DNA of 64,000 bases from Microbacterium sp. nov. GSS16. GTDB taxonomy: Bacteria; Actinomycetota; Actinomycetes; Actinomycetales; Microbacteriaceae. How positions within the stretch are numbered: position 1 is the first letter of the stretch; each line of letters begins with the position of its first letter. Below are positions 19,876-28,633 of this stretch, piece by piece. The notes under the pieces were generated by a model that worked only from the letters and a program-made list of their open reading frames with translations, ran no database searches and was not told where the DNA came from. Made by a program: the position numbers and the translations under genes. Where the stretch lies: contig NZ_CP116338.1 in the NCBI RefSeq assembly GCF_028198145.1, forward strand, positions 1,364,001 to 1,428,000. The letters run 5' to 3'.

Positions 19876-20456
19876 TGGCTGAGAAGAACGAAACCGTCGA
19901 GGCCGAGAAGGCCCCGAAGACCGCTGCCAAGCGTCCGGCTGCTGCCAAGGCTGCTCCGGCCAAGGCCGCCGACAAGAAGGCTCCGGCCAAGAAGGACGTC
20001 GACGCTCCGGCTTCGCGTCCCTCGGTGCTGAAGGTGCACCACCTGCGTCCCGTCCCGGGCGCTCACACCGCGAAGACCCGTGTCGGTCGCGGTGAGGGCT
20101 CGAAGGGCAAGACCGCCGGTCGTGGAACCAAGGGCACGAAGGCGCGCAACACCGTGCGCGCCGGCTTCGAGGGTGGGCAGATGCCGCTGCACATGCGCAC
20201 CCCGAAGCTGCGCGGCTTCAAGAACCCGTTCCGCGTCGAGTACCAGGTCGTGAACCTGGCCAAGCTGGCGGAGCTCTACCCCCAGGGTGGCGACGTCACC
20301 GTCAGCGACCTTGTCGCCAAGGGTGCCGTGCGCAAGAACGAGAAGGTCAAGGTCCTCGGCGACGGCGACATCTCGGTCAAGCTGACCGTGTCGGTCGACA
20401 AGGTCTCCGGCAGCGCCGAGCAGAAGATCGTCGCCGCCGGCGGTTCGGTCAACTGA
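19875..20456 (+). CDS. rplO: 50S ribosomal protein L15
   Basis: Late-assembly large-subunit protein. It has 193 residues: the first 48 are an unusual Ala/Lys-rich extension ([20 protein letters not shown]), then the standard core [20 protein letters not shown] and [15 protein letters not shown] (about 73-87). ATG 19875 overlaps the rpmD stop; an internal start removing the extension would lack a comparable junction. A terminator follows before secY. Confidence 0.93.
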   Translation: MAEKNETVEAEKAPKTAAKRPAAAKAAPAKAADKKAPAKKDVDAPASRPSVLKVHHLRPVPGAHTAKTRVGRGEGSKGKTAGRGTKGTKARNTVRAGFEGGQMPLHMRTPKLRGFKNPFRVEYQVVNLAKLAELYPQGGDVTVSDLVAKGAVRKNEKVKVLGDGDISVKLTVSVDKVSGSAEQKIVAAGGSVN

Positions 20457-20476
20457 TCAGGCCGCGGTGAACGCTG

Positions 20477-20508
20477 GGAGGGGTCGGAGATTATCCGGCC
20501 CCTCCTTT
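20477..20508 (+). terminator. Terminator between rplO and secY
   Basis: A 12-bp stem, GGAGGGGTCGGA/TCCGGCCCCTCC (one G-T pair), with a 5-nt loop and a short TTT run. Confidence 0.75.
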
Positions 20509-20512
20509 GCGT

Positions 20513-20518
20513 TACCCT
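20513..20518 (+). promoter_or_regulatory. Possible secY-adk-map promoter -10
   Basis: TACCCT immediately after the terminator, 51 nt before the TTG start of secY. No clear -35. Confidence 0.35.
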
Positions 20519-20569
20519 GGACTTTCGGCCGTCCTTCCACGTTCGGCAATCCCTTCAGGAGGAACGCCC

Positions 20570-21892
20570 TTGTTTAGCGCCATCGCGCGAATCTTCCGCA
20601 CGCCCGACCTGCGGCAGAAGATCCTTTTCACCATCGGCATCATCGCTCTGTATCGCCTGGGCTCGAATGTGCCGGCTCCGTTCGTGAACTTCCCGAACGT
20701 CGAGCAGTGCCTCGCGGCCAACGCCGGCACCGATGGGCTGCTCGGACTGGTCAACCTCTTCTCGGGCGGCGCACTGCTGCAGCTGTCGATCTTCGCCCTC
20801 GGCGTGATGCCGTACATCACCGCGACGATCATCACCCAGCTGCTCCGCGTCGTCATCCCGCACTTCGAAAGCCTCCACCAGGAGGGCCAGGCGGGCCAGA
20901 GCAAGCTGACCCAGTACACCCGCTACCTCACGATCGCACTCGCACTGCTGCAGTCCGCGACCGTGGTCACCGTGGCGCGCAGCGGTCAGCTGTTCGGTCA
21001 GACCGACGTCGCAGCCTGCAACAACCTGCTGACCAACGACGTGTGGTGGGCACAGGCGCTCATCATCATCGCGATGACCGCGGGCACGGGACTCATCATG
21101 TGGATGGCCGAGCTCGTCACCGAGCGCGGCATCGGCAACGGCATGTCGCTGCTCATCTTCACCTCGATCGCCGCCACCTTCCCGTCGTCGATGTGGGCGA
21201 TCTGGGAGGCGAAGGGCTTCGAGACCTTCCTGCTGGTGATGATCATCGGCATCGTGGTGATGTCGCTGATCGTGTACGTCGAGCAGTCGCAGCGACGCGT
21301 GCCCGTGCAGTACGCCAAGCGCATGGTCGGCCGCCGCACCTATGGCGGCACGAACACGTACATCCCGATCAAGGTCAACATGGCGGGTGTGATCCCGATC
21401 ATCTTCGCCTCATCGCTGCTGTACGTGCCGATGCTCATCGCGCAGTTCAACACCCCTGCAGACGGCAGCGAGCCGCCGGCCTGGGTGGCCTGGATCCTGG
21501 CGAACATGGCATCCGGCGACCAGCCGCTGTACATGGCCGCGTACTTCCTGCTGATCATCGGCTTCACCTACTTCTATGTCGCGATCACGTTCAACCCTGT
21601 CGAGGTCGCCGACAACATGAAGAAGTACGGCGGGTTCATCCCGGGCATCCGCGCCGGCCGACCGACGGCGGAGTACCTCGACTACGTCATCACCCGCATC
21701 ACCTTCCCCGGCTCGCTCTACCTGGGCCTCGTCGCGCTGATCCCGCTGATCGCGCTGGCGACGGTGCAGGCCAACCAGAACTTCCCGTTCGGTGGCGCCT
21801 CGATCCTGATCATCGTGGGTGTCGGTCTCGAGACGGTGAAGCAGATCGACGCGCAGCTGCAGCAGCGCCACTACGAAGGACTCCTCCGATGA
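20570..21892 (+). CDS. secY: Preprotein translocase channel SecY
   Basis: Central pore of the Sec translocon in the plasma membrane, with ten helices. It has 440 residues, MFSAIARIFRTPDLRQKILF at the start; QRRVPVQYAKR (about 243-253) and GGTNTYIPIKVNMAGVIPII are conserved SecY blocks. The frame is open 63 nt further upstream, but the TTG at 20570 is preceded by a perfect AGGAGG at 7-nt spacing and gives the family N-terminus, so it is preferred. The stop overlaps the adk start (ATGA). Confidence 0.96.
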   Translation: MFSAIARIFRTPDLRQKILFTIGIIALYRLGSNVPAPFVNFPNVEQCLAANAGTDGLLGLVNLFSGGALLQLSIFALGVMPYITATIITQLLRVVIPHFESLHQEGQAGQSKLTQYTRYLTIALALLQSATVVTVARSGQLFGQTDVAACNNLLTNDVWWAQALIIIAMTAGTGLIMWMAELVTERGIGNGMSLLIFTSIAATFPSSMWAIWEAKGFETFLLVMIIGIVVMSLIVYVEQSQRRVPVQYAKRMVGRRTYGGTNTYIPIKVNMAGVIPIIFASSLLYVPMLIAQFNTPADGSEPPAWVAWILANMASGDQPLYMAAYFLLIIGFTYFYVAITFNPVEVADNMKKYGGFIPGIRAGRPTAEYLDYVITRITFPGSLYLGLVALIPLIALATVQANQNFPFGGASILIIVGVGLETVKQIDAQLQQRHYEGLLR

Positions 21893-22485
21893 CCGCTTCC
21901 GCACGTCTTCTGATCGTCGGCCCGCAGGGCTCCGGCAAGGGCACCCAGGGCATCCGCGTCGCCGAGGCGCTGAACATCCCCGTCGTCTCGACGGGCGACA
22001 TGTTCCGCGCCAACATCAAGGAGGGCACCGAGCTGGGCCAGAAGGTCACCGCGATCCTCGACGCCGGCGACCTGGTGCCCGACGAGCTGACCAGCGAGAT
22101 CGTGCGCGACCGGCTCTCGCAGGACGACGCGCAGAGCGGCTTCCTGCTCGACGGCTACCCGCGCAACACCGCGCAGGTGCACCACCTCGACGCGTTCCTC
22201 GGTGAGCACGACGCGTCTCTCGACGCGGTCATCCTGCTCGACGTGCCGCGTGAGGAGAGCATCGCGCGTCTCAGCCTGCGCGCTGTGGAGCAGGGTCGCT
22301 CGGATGACACGGACGAGGCCATCGCGCACCGTCTCGACATCTACGAGCACGAGACCGCGCCGATCATCTCGGTCTACGAGGAGCGCGGCATCGTCGACCG
22401 CATCGACGGCGTCGGGTCACTCGACGAGATCACCGAGCGCATCTCGGCCGCCCTCGCCGCTCGCGGCATCGGGCAGCTGGTCTGA
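21889..22485 (+). CDS. adk: Adenylate kinase
   Basis: Interconverts ATP + AMP and 2 ADP in the cytoplasm. It has 198 residues with the P-loop GPQGSGKGTQ (11-20) and LDGYPRN (about 87-93). It is the short-LID form without the zinc-binding insertion, usual in actinobacteria. Translationally coupled to secY; map follows after 7 nt. Confidence 0.97.
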   Translation: MTASARLLIVGPQGSGKGTQGIRVAEALNIPVVSTGDMFRANIKEGTELGQKVTAILDAGDLVPDELTSEIVRDRLSQDDAQSGFLLDGYPRNTAQVHHLDAFLGEHDASLDAVILLDVPREESIARLSLRAVEQGRSDDTDEAIAHRLDIYEHETAPIISVYEERGIVDRIDGVGSLDEITERISAALAARGIGQLV

Positions 22486-22492
22486 TCCCTCG

Positions 22493-23341
22493 ATGTTCCG
22501 CAAGTCGATCTACAAGACACCGGCTCAGCTGCGCTCGATGATCGAGCCCGGCCTGATCACAGCCGCGGCTCTCGACGCGGTGCGACCGCTGGTGCGTGCC
22601 GGGGTCACGACCGCGGAACTGGATGCCGTCGCCGAGCGCACCATCGTGGATCGCGGCGCCGAGTCGAACTTCCAGCTCGTGCGCGGGTACCGGCACACGA
22701 CGTGCATCTCGGTCAACGAACAGGTCGTGCACGGCATCCCGGGCGACCGAGTGCTCGAGCCGGGCGACATCGTCTCGATCGACTGCGGGGCGCAGTACAA
22801 GGGCTGGAACGGCGACAGCGCGGTGACCTTCGTGGTGCCGGACGACTCGCGCCCCGAGCTGGTGGCGCGGCGCGAGGAGCTCTCGCGCGTCACCGAGGGC
22901 TCGATGTGGGCGGGGATCGCGGCTATGGCATCCGCCACGCACATCGGCGAACTCGGGGCCGCGATCCAGGACTACATCGAGGAGCAGGGTGTTTCGGAGG
23001 TGTCCGGTGAGTCCTACGGCATCCTCCGTGAATACGTCGGCCACGGCATCGGCCGAAAGATGCACGAGGCGCCGAGCGTGTTCAACTACCGCACGCCCGA
23101 CGCGGGCGCCGAGATCCGCCCCGGGCTGGTGCTCGCCATCGAGCCGATGGTGACCGCCGGGGGAGAGGCGACCTTCATCGAGGACGACGACTGGACGGTG
23201 TCGACCGTCGACGGCTCTGACGGATCGCACTGGGAGCACAGCGTCGCACGTCACGAGGGCGGTATCTGGGTGCTCACCGCCCCCGACGGCGGTGCGGCCG
23301 GCCTCGCGCCGTTCGGCGTGACCCCCGTCCCGATCGCGTAG
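22493..23341 (+). CDS. map: Methionine aminopeptidase, type I
   Basis: Removes the initiator methionine from new proteins. It has 282 residues. The five metal ligands can be seen in SIDCGAQYKGWNGDSAV (two Asp), GHGIGRKMHE (His), LAIEPM (Glu) and WEHSVA (Glu). Start at ATG 22493, 7 nt after adk. In many relatives infA follows directly; here a palindrome-framed gene and a DsbA-like gene intervene. Confidence 0.96.
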   Translation: MFRKSIYKTPAQLRSMIEPGLITAAALDAVRPLVRAGVTTAELDAVAERTIVDRGAESNFQLVRGYRHTTCISVNEQVVHGIPGDRVLEPGDIVSIDCGAQYKGWNGDSAVTFVVPDDSRPELVARREELSRVTEGSMWAGIAAMASATHIGELGAAIQDYIEEQGVSEVSGESYGILREYVGHGIGRKMHEAPSVFNYRTPDAGAEIRPGLVLAIEPMVTAGGEATFIEDDDWTVSTVDGSDGSHWEHSVARHEGGIWVLTAPDGGAAGLAPFGVTPVPIA

Positions 23342-23387
23342 CGCGACCTCCGGTTCGCTCCCTCCCCCCGCGCCCCCGCGCCCCCCC

Positions 23388-23458
23388 CGCGAGACTTCTC
23401 TTCCAGCACGAGACGGCGTTCAATGAACTCCGTCTCGTGCTCGAACGGAAGTCTCGCG
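23388..23458. repeat. 71-bp palindromic element, copy A
   Basis: Two 31-nt arms (27 positions matching) around the self-complementary 9-nt centre TTCAATGAA; outer ends CGCGAGACTT / AAGTCTCGCG. It matches copy B (24539-24609) at about 55 of 71 positions without gaps. It contains the last codons and the stop of the minus-strand gene. A C-rich tract (about 23360-23388) abuts it. Confidence 0.85.
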
Positions 23459-24448
23459 CGGTGAACTCGGGTGCGATGGGAGGCGGTCACGACGGCGGTC
23501 TGAGAGCGAGGCGAGCATCTCCGGCTGCATCGGATGCTGCGGGCGCAGCCCTGCTGCGCGCAGCGCGCCGACGAGCGGATCGACCTTCCAGGCGTCCGCC
23601 AGCTCCCACCGTGCGACCGGATGCCCGTGCCGCCGGAGCCTGTTCTCGCGGCGCTTCTCGGCTCTGAGCCGCTCAGCCGCTTCGTCGGCGTCGTCAAGGT
23701 GGTACTTGCCCCAGCCGTCAGCCTCTCCGACCACCCCGGTGGAAGGGAAGTGAAAGTCGACCCGGTCCTCGCTTCCGTCGTAGTGGAACTCACGCTGCAG
23801 CTCCGGCTCCTCGAATCCGCTCCACTCGATGATCGCCCGGCTCACACTCTCAGACGGGGATTCTGCTCGAGGGTCTGCTCGCTCGCATACCCAGCGGAGC
23901 ATGGCTCGGCCCCGCGAACCGTTCTGGCTCCTGCTGCGAGCCATGATGTCGCTGACCGATAGCGATCCACCCTGCGCGGGTGAGATCGCACTGTCTACGA
24001 CGGCGAGAGCTCGCGCCGGCTGCAGCGCCCGGGCGAGGTCGGCGGCGGTGTCGAGCAGCGACGTGACCCGCACGCCGGCGACCACGGCGATCTCGCGCGG
24101 ATCGACGCTGGTGTGCACGCACACGTCTCCGCTGCGCTGCGAGGTCTTGAGATCGGGGTCGAATACATGAATGTCGCGCGGATGCCCGAACACCGGCATC
24201 CCGTGCAGCACAGCTGCGGACTCGAGGCACAGTACGGCATCCGGCCTGCTGCGGGCGAAGGCGTGCACCCGAGCCGCGTAGCGCTGCCACGCCTTCAACC
24301 TCAGGAACGCCTGCTTCGGCGCGTAGATGCCCCGCCGCAGTCGCACGTGGGTCGAGGCGCGCAGCGTGATCCCCAGCATCCGCGCCTCCGATCGCGTGAT
24401 CAGCGGAACAGGGGAGGCGACGATGGCACGTTCGATCAACAGCAGCAT
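23420..24448 (-). CDS. AbiEi-like N-domain and DUF559 (PD-(D/E)xK) protein
   Basis: The N-terminal region (from MLLLIERAIVASPVPLITRS) resembles the winged-helix domain of AbiEi-type antitoxins or regulators, including LRRGIYAP. The C-terminal third resembles DUF559/Vsr-like nuclease folds: the Asp of RVDFHF, the Glu/Asp of GEADGWGKY and the basic helix EKRRENRLRRHGHPVARW are arranged as in the PD-(D/E)xK core. Catalytic activity is inferred. The start is uncertain: 24448 fits the domain, but the frame is open to ATG 24529. The last 12 residues (RETSVRARDGVH) and the stop are encoded by palindrome copy A, and copy B lies just upstream. No AbiEii-type toxin is adjacent. It lies between map and the dsbA-like/infA genes, where relatives usually have none. 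Confidence 0.8.
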   Translation of the reverse strand: MLLLIERAIVASPVPLITRSEARMLGITLRASTHVRLRRGIYAPKQAFLRLKAWQRYAARVHAFARSRPDAVLCLESAAVLHGMPVFGHPRDIHVFDPDLKTSQRSGDVCVHTSVDPREIAVVAGVRVTSLLDTAADLARALQPARALAVVDSAISPAQGGSLSVSDIMARSRSQNGSRGRAMLRWVCERADPRAESPSESVSRAIIEWSGFEEPELQREFHYDGSEDRVDFHFPSTGVVGEADGWGKYHLDDADEAAERLRAEKRRENRLRRHGHPVARWELADAWKVDPLVGALRAAGLRPQHPMQPEMLASLSDRRRDRLPSHPSSPRETSVRARDGVH

Positions 24449-24538
24449 CCGCCCATTCAACGCAGTGCCCGAGCCGAGCATCCGTCTCATTCCCGCTCTC
24501 GGTGGAAAGCCAGCCGCGAACCTCCCCATGTGGAAAGC

Positions 24539-24609
24539 CGCGAGACTTCCGCTCCAGCATCAGACGGTGCTCATAGACGCCTGTCTCGTGCTGGAAGGTA
24601 AGTCTCGCG
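24539..24609. repeat. 71-bp palindromic element, copy B
   Basis: Same length and the same outer ends (CGCGAGACTT...AAGTCTCGCG) as copy A, but more diverged internally (roughly 22-23 of 31 arm positions pair). An in-frame TGA in its left arm begins the open frame of the DUF559-type gene. Confidence 0.85.
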
Positions 24610-24701
24610 GGAAAACGAAGCTGCGCCGCGGCTCACATGGCAGGCATAGCGTGCGCCGGGCAGAATGGGTGCGACAATTTTGTGCTGAAGATCGGACTGT
24701 C

Positions 24702-25361
24702 ATGGCCCACGCCCAGAGCAAGCCCAACTGGTTCGCCATCGGAATCTCCGCCGCCGTCGTCGTCGTGCTGGTCGCGCTCGGCGCGGTCGTCGTCTGGCTG
24801 AACAACCAGGCCACCGATGCGGGCCCGGCGCCGAAGGGCGACATCGTCAACTCCGAGACGGGCGCCATCACGTTCGGCGAAGGCGAAGACGTCGTCTCGA
24901 CCTACGTCGACTTCATGTGCCCGGCGTGCAACTCGTTCGAGCAGGCCTACGGCCAGCAGCTGCAGGAGGCGGCAGCCTCCGACGAGCTCACTCTCGAGAT
25001 CCACCCCATCGCGATCCTCGACCACCTCTCGCAGGGCACGGACTACTCGTCGCGCTCGGCCGCGGCCATGTACTGCGTGGCCGAGAACAACTCCGACAAG
25101 GCGCTCGACTTCATGAACGCGCTGTTCGCGAATCAGCCCCAAGAGAACTCGACCGGTCTGACCGACGATCAGCTCAAGGAGATCGCCGACCAGGTGGGCG
25201 CCGACAAGGCGGCTGGCTGCATCGATGAGGGCACGTACCTGAAGTACGGTGCTGCTCAGGCCAAGGCGCACGAGATCAAGGGCACTCCGACGATCGAGAT
25301 CAACGGCAAGCGCCTCGACATCAACGAGATCAACACCGAGCTGCCGAAGGTGCTTTCCTGA
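24702..25361 (+). CDS. DsbA-family membrane-anchored thiol oxidoreductase
   Basis: 219 residues: a short basic N-terminus, one membrane anchor (about 13-35, ISAAVVVVLVALGAVVVWL) and an extracytoplasmic thioredoxin-fold domain with an insert. The active site is CPAC (FMCPACNSFEQAYG, about 73) and the cis-proline is in KGTPTIEING. It probably makes or shuffles disulfides in exported proteins (family knowledge). The frame runs open upstream through the palindrome, but the domain begins at ATG 24702, so that start is used. Its own unit, ahead of the infA promoter. Confidence 0.9.
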   Translation: MAHAQSKPNWFAIGISAAVVVVLVALGAVVVWLNNQATDAGPAPKGDIVNSETGAITFGEGEDVVSTYVDFMCPACNSFEQAYGQQLQEAAASDELTLEIHPIAILDHLSQGTDYSSRSAAAMYCVAENNSDKALDFMNALFANQPQENSTGLTDDQLKEIADQVGADKAAGCIDEGTYLKYGAAQAKAHEIKGTPTIEINGKRLDINEINTELPKVLS

Positions 25362-25377
25362 TCGGGCTGCGCTCCAT

Positions 25378-25406
25378 TTGCCGCAGGGCCGCCAAGGGTA
25401 TATCTT
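25378..25406 (+). promoter_or_regulatory. infA operon promoter
   Basis: -35 TTGCCG (25378-25383), 17-nt spacer, -10 TATCTT (25401-25406; TATATC overlaps). The leader to infA would be about 100 nt. Confidence 0.6.
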
Positions 25407-25513
25407 AGTTCCTTGGTGCCTTGTGCCTCGTTCCGGCGTGTCCGAACAGGCCGCACCACACTCATCACCCACCCACCGCAGATCGACCGATCTGCAGAAG
25501 CGTCAGCGAGGCT

Positions 25514-25735
25514 ATGGCTAAGAAAGACGGTGTCATCGAGATCGAGGGCGTCATTTCCGAGGCTCTGCCCAACGCGATGTTCCGCGTTGAGCTCAGCAAC
25601 GGACACAAGGTGCTCGCCACGATCTCCGGAAAGATGCGGCAGAACTACATCCGCATCATCCCCGAGGACCGCGTGGTCGTGGAGCTCTCGCCCTACGACC
25701 TGACCCGCGGTCGGATCGTCTACCGCTACCGCTGA
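25514..25735 (+). CDS. infA: Translation initiation factor IF-1
   Basis: Seventy-three-residue OB-fold protein that occupies the A site during initiation. [19 protein letters not shown] and [13 protein letters not shown] are typical. AGCGAGG precedes the ATG. It heads the infA-rpmJ-rpsM-rpsK-rpoA-rplQ group. Confidence 0.97.
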   Translation: MAKKDGVIEIEGVISEALPNAMFRVELSNGHKVLATISGKMRQNYIRIIPEDRVVVELSPYDLTRGRIVYRYR

Positions 25736-25796
25736 TCGGTCGAGAAGTAACGGCCTGCCCCGCGGGGCGGTACGAAGACAGCGAACAGGAAACATC

Positions 25797-25913
25797 ATGA
25801 AGGTCAACCCCAGCGTCAAGCCCATCTGCGACCACTGCCGCGTGATCCGTCGTCACGGTCGCGTCATGGTCATCTGCAAGTCGAACCCGCGTCACAAGCA
25901 GCGCCAGGGCTGA
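25797..25913 (+). CDS. rpmJ: 50S ribosomal protein L36
   Basis: Thirty-eight residues, [20 protein letters not shown], with the zinc ligands C11, C14 and C27 and H33, so this is the zinc-binding form. Preceded by GAACAGGA. A 226-nt spacer with repeats follows. Confidence 0.96.
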   Translation: MKVNPSVKPICDHCRVIRRHGRVMVICKSNPRHKQRQG

Positions 25914-25959
25914 GCAGGGTCGCACCCCGCAGAATCCACAACTGAACACTCACCGTCGT

Positions 25960-26048
25960 ATGCGAGACGTCTCGATTCGTCGCTTCGCTCAACGGCCGGG
26001 TGGGATCACATAAGGCAGCATCGGATGCTTCGGCAGGCTCAGCAACCC
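25960..26048 (+). repeat. Repeat-rich spacer between rpmJ and rpsM
   Basis: The palindrome GAGACGTCTC (about 25964-25973) is followed by GATTCGTCGCTTCGCTCAAC and then GCTTCGGCAGGCTCAGCAAC (about 26027-26046), a diverged reverse copy of the dispersed TGAGCCTGTCGAAGGG repeat. No gene is seen in 25914-26139. Confidence 0.6.
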
Positions 26049-26139
26049 AACGGGTCGAGCCTGAAGAGGCGGACACCTCGGGGCGGAGGCCCGGGACCGG
26101 ATGCTGCTCCACACCTCCACAACACTCCAGGAGAACCGC

Positions 26140-26514
26140 ATGGCACGTCTTGCCGGCGTTGACATCCCGCGCGACAAGCGCGTGGTGATCGCCCTCACCT
26201 ACATCTACGGCATCGGCCGCACCCGCTCCGTCGAGATCCTCAAGGCGACCGAGATCGACGAGTCGATCCGCGTCAAGGACCTCACCGACGAGCAGCTCGT
26301 CGCCCTGCGCGACCACATCGAAGGCAACTACAAGGTGGAGGGTGACCTGCGCCGCGAGGTCGCCGCCGACATCCGCCGCAAGGTCGAGATCGGCTCCTAC
26401 GAGGGCCTGCGTCACCGCCGCGGCCTTCCGGTCCGCGGTCAGCGCACCAAGACCAACGCGCGTACCCGCAAGGGCCCGAAGCGCACCGTCGCCGGCAAGA
26501 AGAAGGCCCGCTAA
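26140..26514 (+). CDS. rpsM: 30S ribosomal protein S13
   Basis: Head protein bridging to L5. It has 124 residues, [20 protein letters not shown], with a basic tail [20 protein letters not shown]. Start at ATG 26140 behind CAGGAG; an upstream in-frame ATG adds 13 residues not seen in the family. Confidence 0.97.
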   Translation: MARLAGVDIPRDKRVVIALTYIYGIGRTRSVEILKATEIDESIRVKDLTDEQLVALRDHIEGNYKVEGDLRREVAADIRRKVEIGSYEGLRHRRGLPVRGQRTKTNARTRKGPKRTVAGKKKAR

Positions 26515-26541
26515 GCGGCCAGGGAATAGGAGAACACTTTC

Positions 26542-26940
26542 ATGGCTGCACCCAAGGCCGCCGCGCGCAAGCCGCGCCGCAAGGAGAAGAAGAACATCGC
26601 GCTGGGCCAGGCCCACATCAAGTCGACGTTCAACAACACCATCGTCTCGATCACCGACCCGTCCGGCGCTGTCATCAGCTGGGCCTCGTCGGGTGGCGTG
26701 GGCTTCAAGGGCTCCCGCAAGTCGACCCCGTACGCCGCCGGCATGGCAGCGGAGTCTGCTGCCCGCCAGGCAGCGGAGCACGGCGTCAAGAAGGTCGACG
26801 TCTTCGTGAAGGGTCCGGGCTCGGGCCGCGAGACCGCGATCCGCTCGCTGCAGGCCGCCGGCCTCGAGGTGGGATCCATTCAGGATGTCACCCCGCAGGC
26901 GCACAACGGCTGCCGCCCGCCGAAGCGCCGCCGCGTCTGA
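26542..26940 (+). CDS. rpsK: 30S ribosomal protein S11
   Basis: Platform protein near the E site. It has 132 residues with [20 protein letters not shown] (about 26-45) and the C-terminal signature [17 protein letters not shown]. In many actinobacteria rpsD comes next; here it is missing and a repeat plus the rpoA leader follow. Confidence 0.97.
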   Translation: MAAPKAAARKPRRKEKKNIALGQAHIKSTFNNTIVSITDPSGAVISWASSGGVGFKGSRKSTPYAAGMAAESAARQAAEHGVKKVDVFVKGPGSGRETAIRSLQAAGLEVGSIQDVTPQAHNGCRPPKRRRV

Positions 26941-26951
26941 TCTCGCGCATT

Positions 26952-26996
26952 CGCCTCACTGGGACCCTTCGACAAGCTCAGGGACCCGGTGAGGCG
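26952..26996 (+). repeat. Dispersed repeat after rpsK, in a nested hairpin
   Basis: CGCCTCAC / GTGAGGCG pair on the outside, enclosing GGGACCCTTCGACAAGCTCA, a reverse copy of the TGAGCCTGTCGAAGGG family. It could act as a partial terminator between rpsK and rpoA. Confidence 0.65.
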
Positions 26997-27078
26997 GACT
27001 CGCCCCCAGATTTCCCACAACTTCAGACCTCACCCCACACATGTCATATAGCGGGCATGTGATCGAAAGGAACACATA

Positions 27079-28068
27079 GTGCTCATTGCACAGCGTCCCA
27101 CTCTCAACGAGGAAAAGATCTCCGAGAACCGCAGCCGGTTCATCATCGAGCCCCTGGAGCCCGGTTTCGGATACACGATCGGCAACGCTCTGCGTCGCAG
27201 CCTTCTCTCGTCGATCCCCGGCGCATCGGTCACCACCATTCGCATCGACGGCGTGCTGCACGAGTTCAGCACGATCCCCGGTGTGAAGGAGGACGTCACC
27301 GAGATCATCCTCAACATCAAGCAGCTGGTCGTCTCCAGCGAGCGCGACGAGCCCATCACCGCGTACCTGCGCAAGACGGGCGCCGGCGAGGTCACCGCAG
27401 CCGACATCTCCGCTCCGGCGGGCGTCGAGGTGCACAACCCCGACCTGGTCATCGCGACGCTCAACGACACCGCTCGCTTCGAGCTCGAGCTGACCATCGA
27501 GCGCGGCCGCGGCTACGTCTCGGCAGCACAGAACCGCAACGAGTACGCAGAGGCCGGTCAGATCCCGGTCGACTCGATCTACTCGCCGGTCCTCAAGGTC
27601 AGCTACCGCGTCGACGCCACCCGTGCCGGTGAGCGCACCGACTTCGACAAGCTCGTGCTGGACGTCGAGACCAAGTCGTCGATCCTCCCGCGCGACGCCG
27701 TCGCCTCCGCAGCCAAGACCCTCACCGAGCTGTTCGGCCTCGCCCGCGAGCTGAACGTCGAGGCCGAGGGCATCGAGATCGGCCCGGCGCCGGTCGAGGC
27801 TGTGCTCTCCAGCGAGCTCTCCATGCCGATCGAGGACCTCGATCTGTCGGTGCGCTCGTACAACTGCCTCAAGCGCGAGGGCATCAACACCGTCTCGGAG
27901 CTGGTCGCCCTCTCGGAGACGCAGCTGATGAACATCCGCAATTTCGGACAGAAGTCGGTCGACGAGGTGCGCGACAAGCTCGTCTCGCTCGGTCTGTCGC
28001 TGAAGGATTCGGTGCCCGGTTTCGACGGCGCCCACTTCTACAGCGCAGGCGAAGACGAGTCCTTCTGA
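27079..28068 (+). CDS. rpoA: RNA polymerase alpha subunit
   Basis: 329 residues. The N-terminal assembly domain (about 1-230, with [18 protein letters not shown] near 35-52) and C-terminal DNA- and activator-contact domain (about 250-310, [20 protein letters not shown]) are complete. GTG start at 27079 behind GAAAGGAACAC. A CATATA box near 27045 may be an internal promoter. Confidence 0.98.
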   Translation: MLIAQRPTLNEEKISENRSRFIIEPLEPGFGYTIGNALRRSLLSSIPGASVTTIRIDGVLHEFSTIPGVKEDVTEIILNIKQLVVSSERDEPITAYLRKTGAGEVTAADISAPAGVEVHNPDLVIATLNDTARFELELTIERGRGYVSAAQNRNEYAEAGQIPVDSIYSPVLKVSYRVDATRAGERTDFDKLVLDVETKSSILPRDAVASAAKTLTELFGLARELNVEAEGIEIGPAPVEAVLSSELSMPIEDLDLSVRSYNCLKREGINTVSELVALSETQLMNIRNFGQKSVDEVRDKLVSLGLSLKDSVPGFDGAHFYSAGEDESF

Positions 28069-28103
28069 AACCCGACATCTTTCTGACCAGGAGCTAGACG
28101 ATT

Positions 28104-28619
28104 ATGCCCAAGCCCACCAAGGGTCCCCGCCTCGGAGGCGGCCCCGCACACGAGCGCCTTCTTCTCGCGAACCTCGCGGCAGCGCTGTTCACCCACAAGT
28201 CGATCAAGACGACCGAGACCAAGGCGAAGCGCCTGCGTCCGCTCGCCGAGCGCCTGATCACGCTCGGCAAGCGCGGCGACCTGCACGCGCGTCGTCGTGC
28301 GCTCACCGTGCTGCGCTCGAACAAGGACGCCGCGCACGTGCTGTTCAACGAGATCGCTCCGCTGGTCGCCGACCGTCAGGGTGGCTACACCCGCATCACG
28401 AAGGTCGGCAACCGCAAGGGTGACAACGCCCCCATGGCCGTGATCGAGCTCGTCCTCGAGCCCGTCACCCCGAAGCGCAAGGCTGCGAAGCCCGCCGCCA
28501 AGGCCGAGGCGCCCAAGGCCGAGAAGGTCGAGGAGGCTCCCGTCGAGGAGACCACCGAGGCTCCGGTCGAGACCGCCGAGGAGACCACCGAGGCTCCCGC
28601 CGAGGAGAAGGCCGAGTAA
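28104..28619 (+). CDS. rplQ: 50S ribosomal protein L17
   Basis: 171 residues. The normal L17 (about 1-120, [20 protein letters not shown]) is followed by a tail of about 50 residues rich in Lys/Ala then Glu/Thr/Pro, with repeats of TTEAP and AEE. Such tails occur in some actinobacteria, but this one is long. Last gene of the group; the tRNA-modification gene truA that often follows is absent, and a bidirectional terminator closes the unit. Confidence 0.95.
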   Translation: MPKPTKGPRLGGGPAHERLLLANLAAALFTHKSIKTTETKAKRLRPLAERLITLGKRGDLHARRRALTVLRSNKDAAHVLFNEIAPLVADRQGGYTRITKVGNRKGDNAPMAVIELVLEPVTPKRKAAKPAAKAEAPKAEKVEEAPVEETTEAPVETAEETTEAPAEEKAE

Positions 28620-28633
28620 GTCCTTCCCTCCGC

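Noticed and set aside
23360..23388. C-rich tract beside palindrome A as a functional element
   Set aside because: Runs of C in a high-G+C spacer may be chance or sequencing-prone; no supporting feature.
23420..24609. Type IV toxin-antitoxin pair (AbiEi/AbiEii)
   Set aside because: Only the antitoxin-like winged-helix domain is present; neither flank encodes a nucleotidyltransferase toxin.
23388..24609. CRISPR-like array or integron attachment sites
   Set aside because: Only two palindromes, 1.1 kb apart, no short regular spacers, no cas or integrase gene.
24327..24701. Upstream extension of the DsbA-like gene
   Set aside because: The extension runs through palindrome B and antisense to the neighbouring gene; the membrane anchor begins right after ATG 24702.
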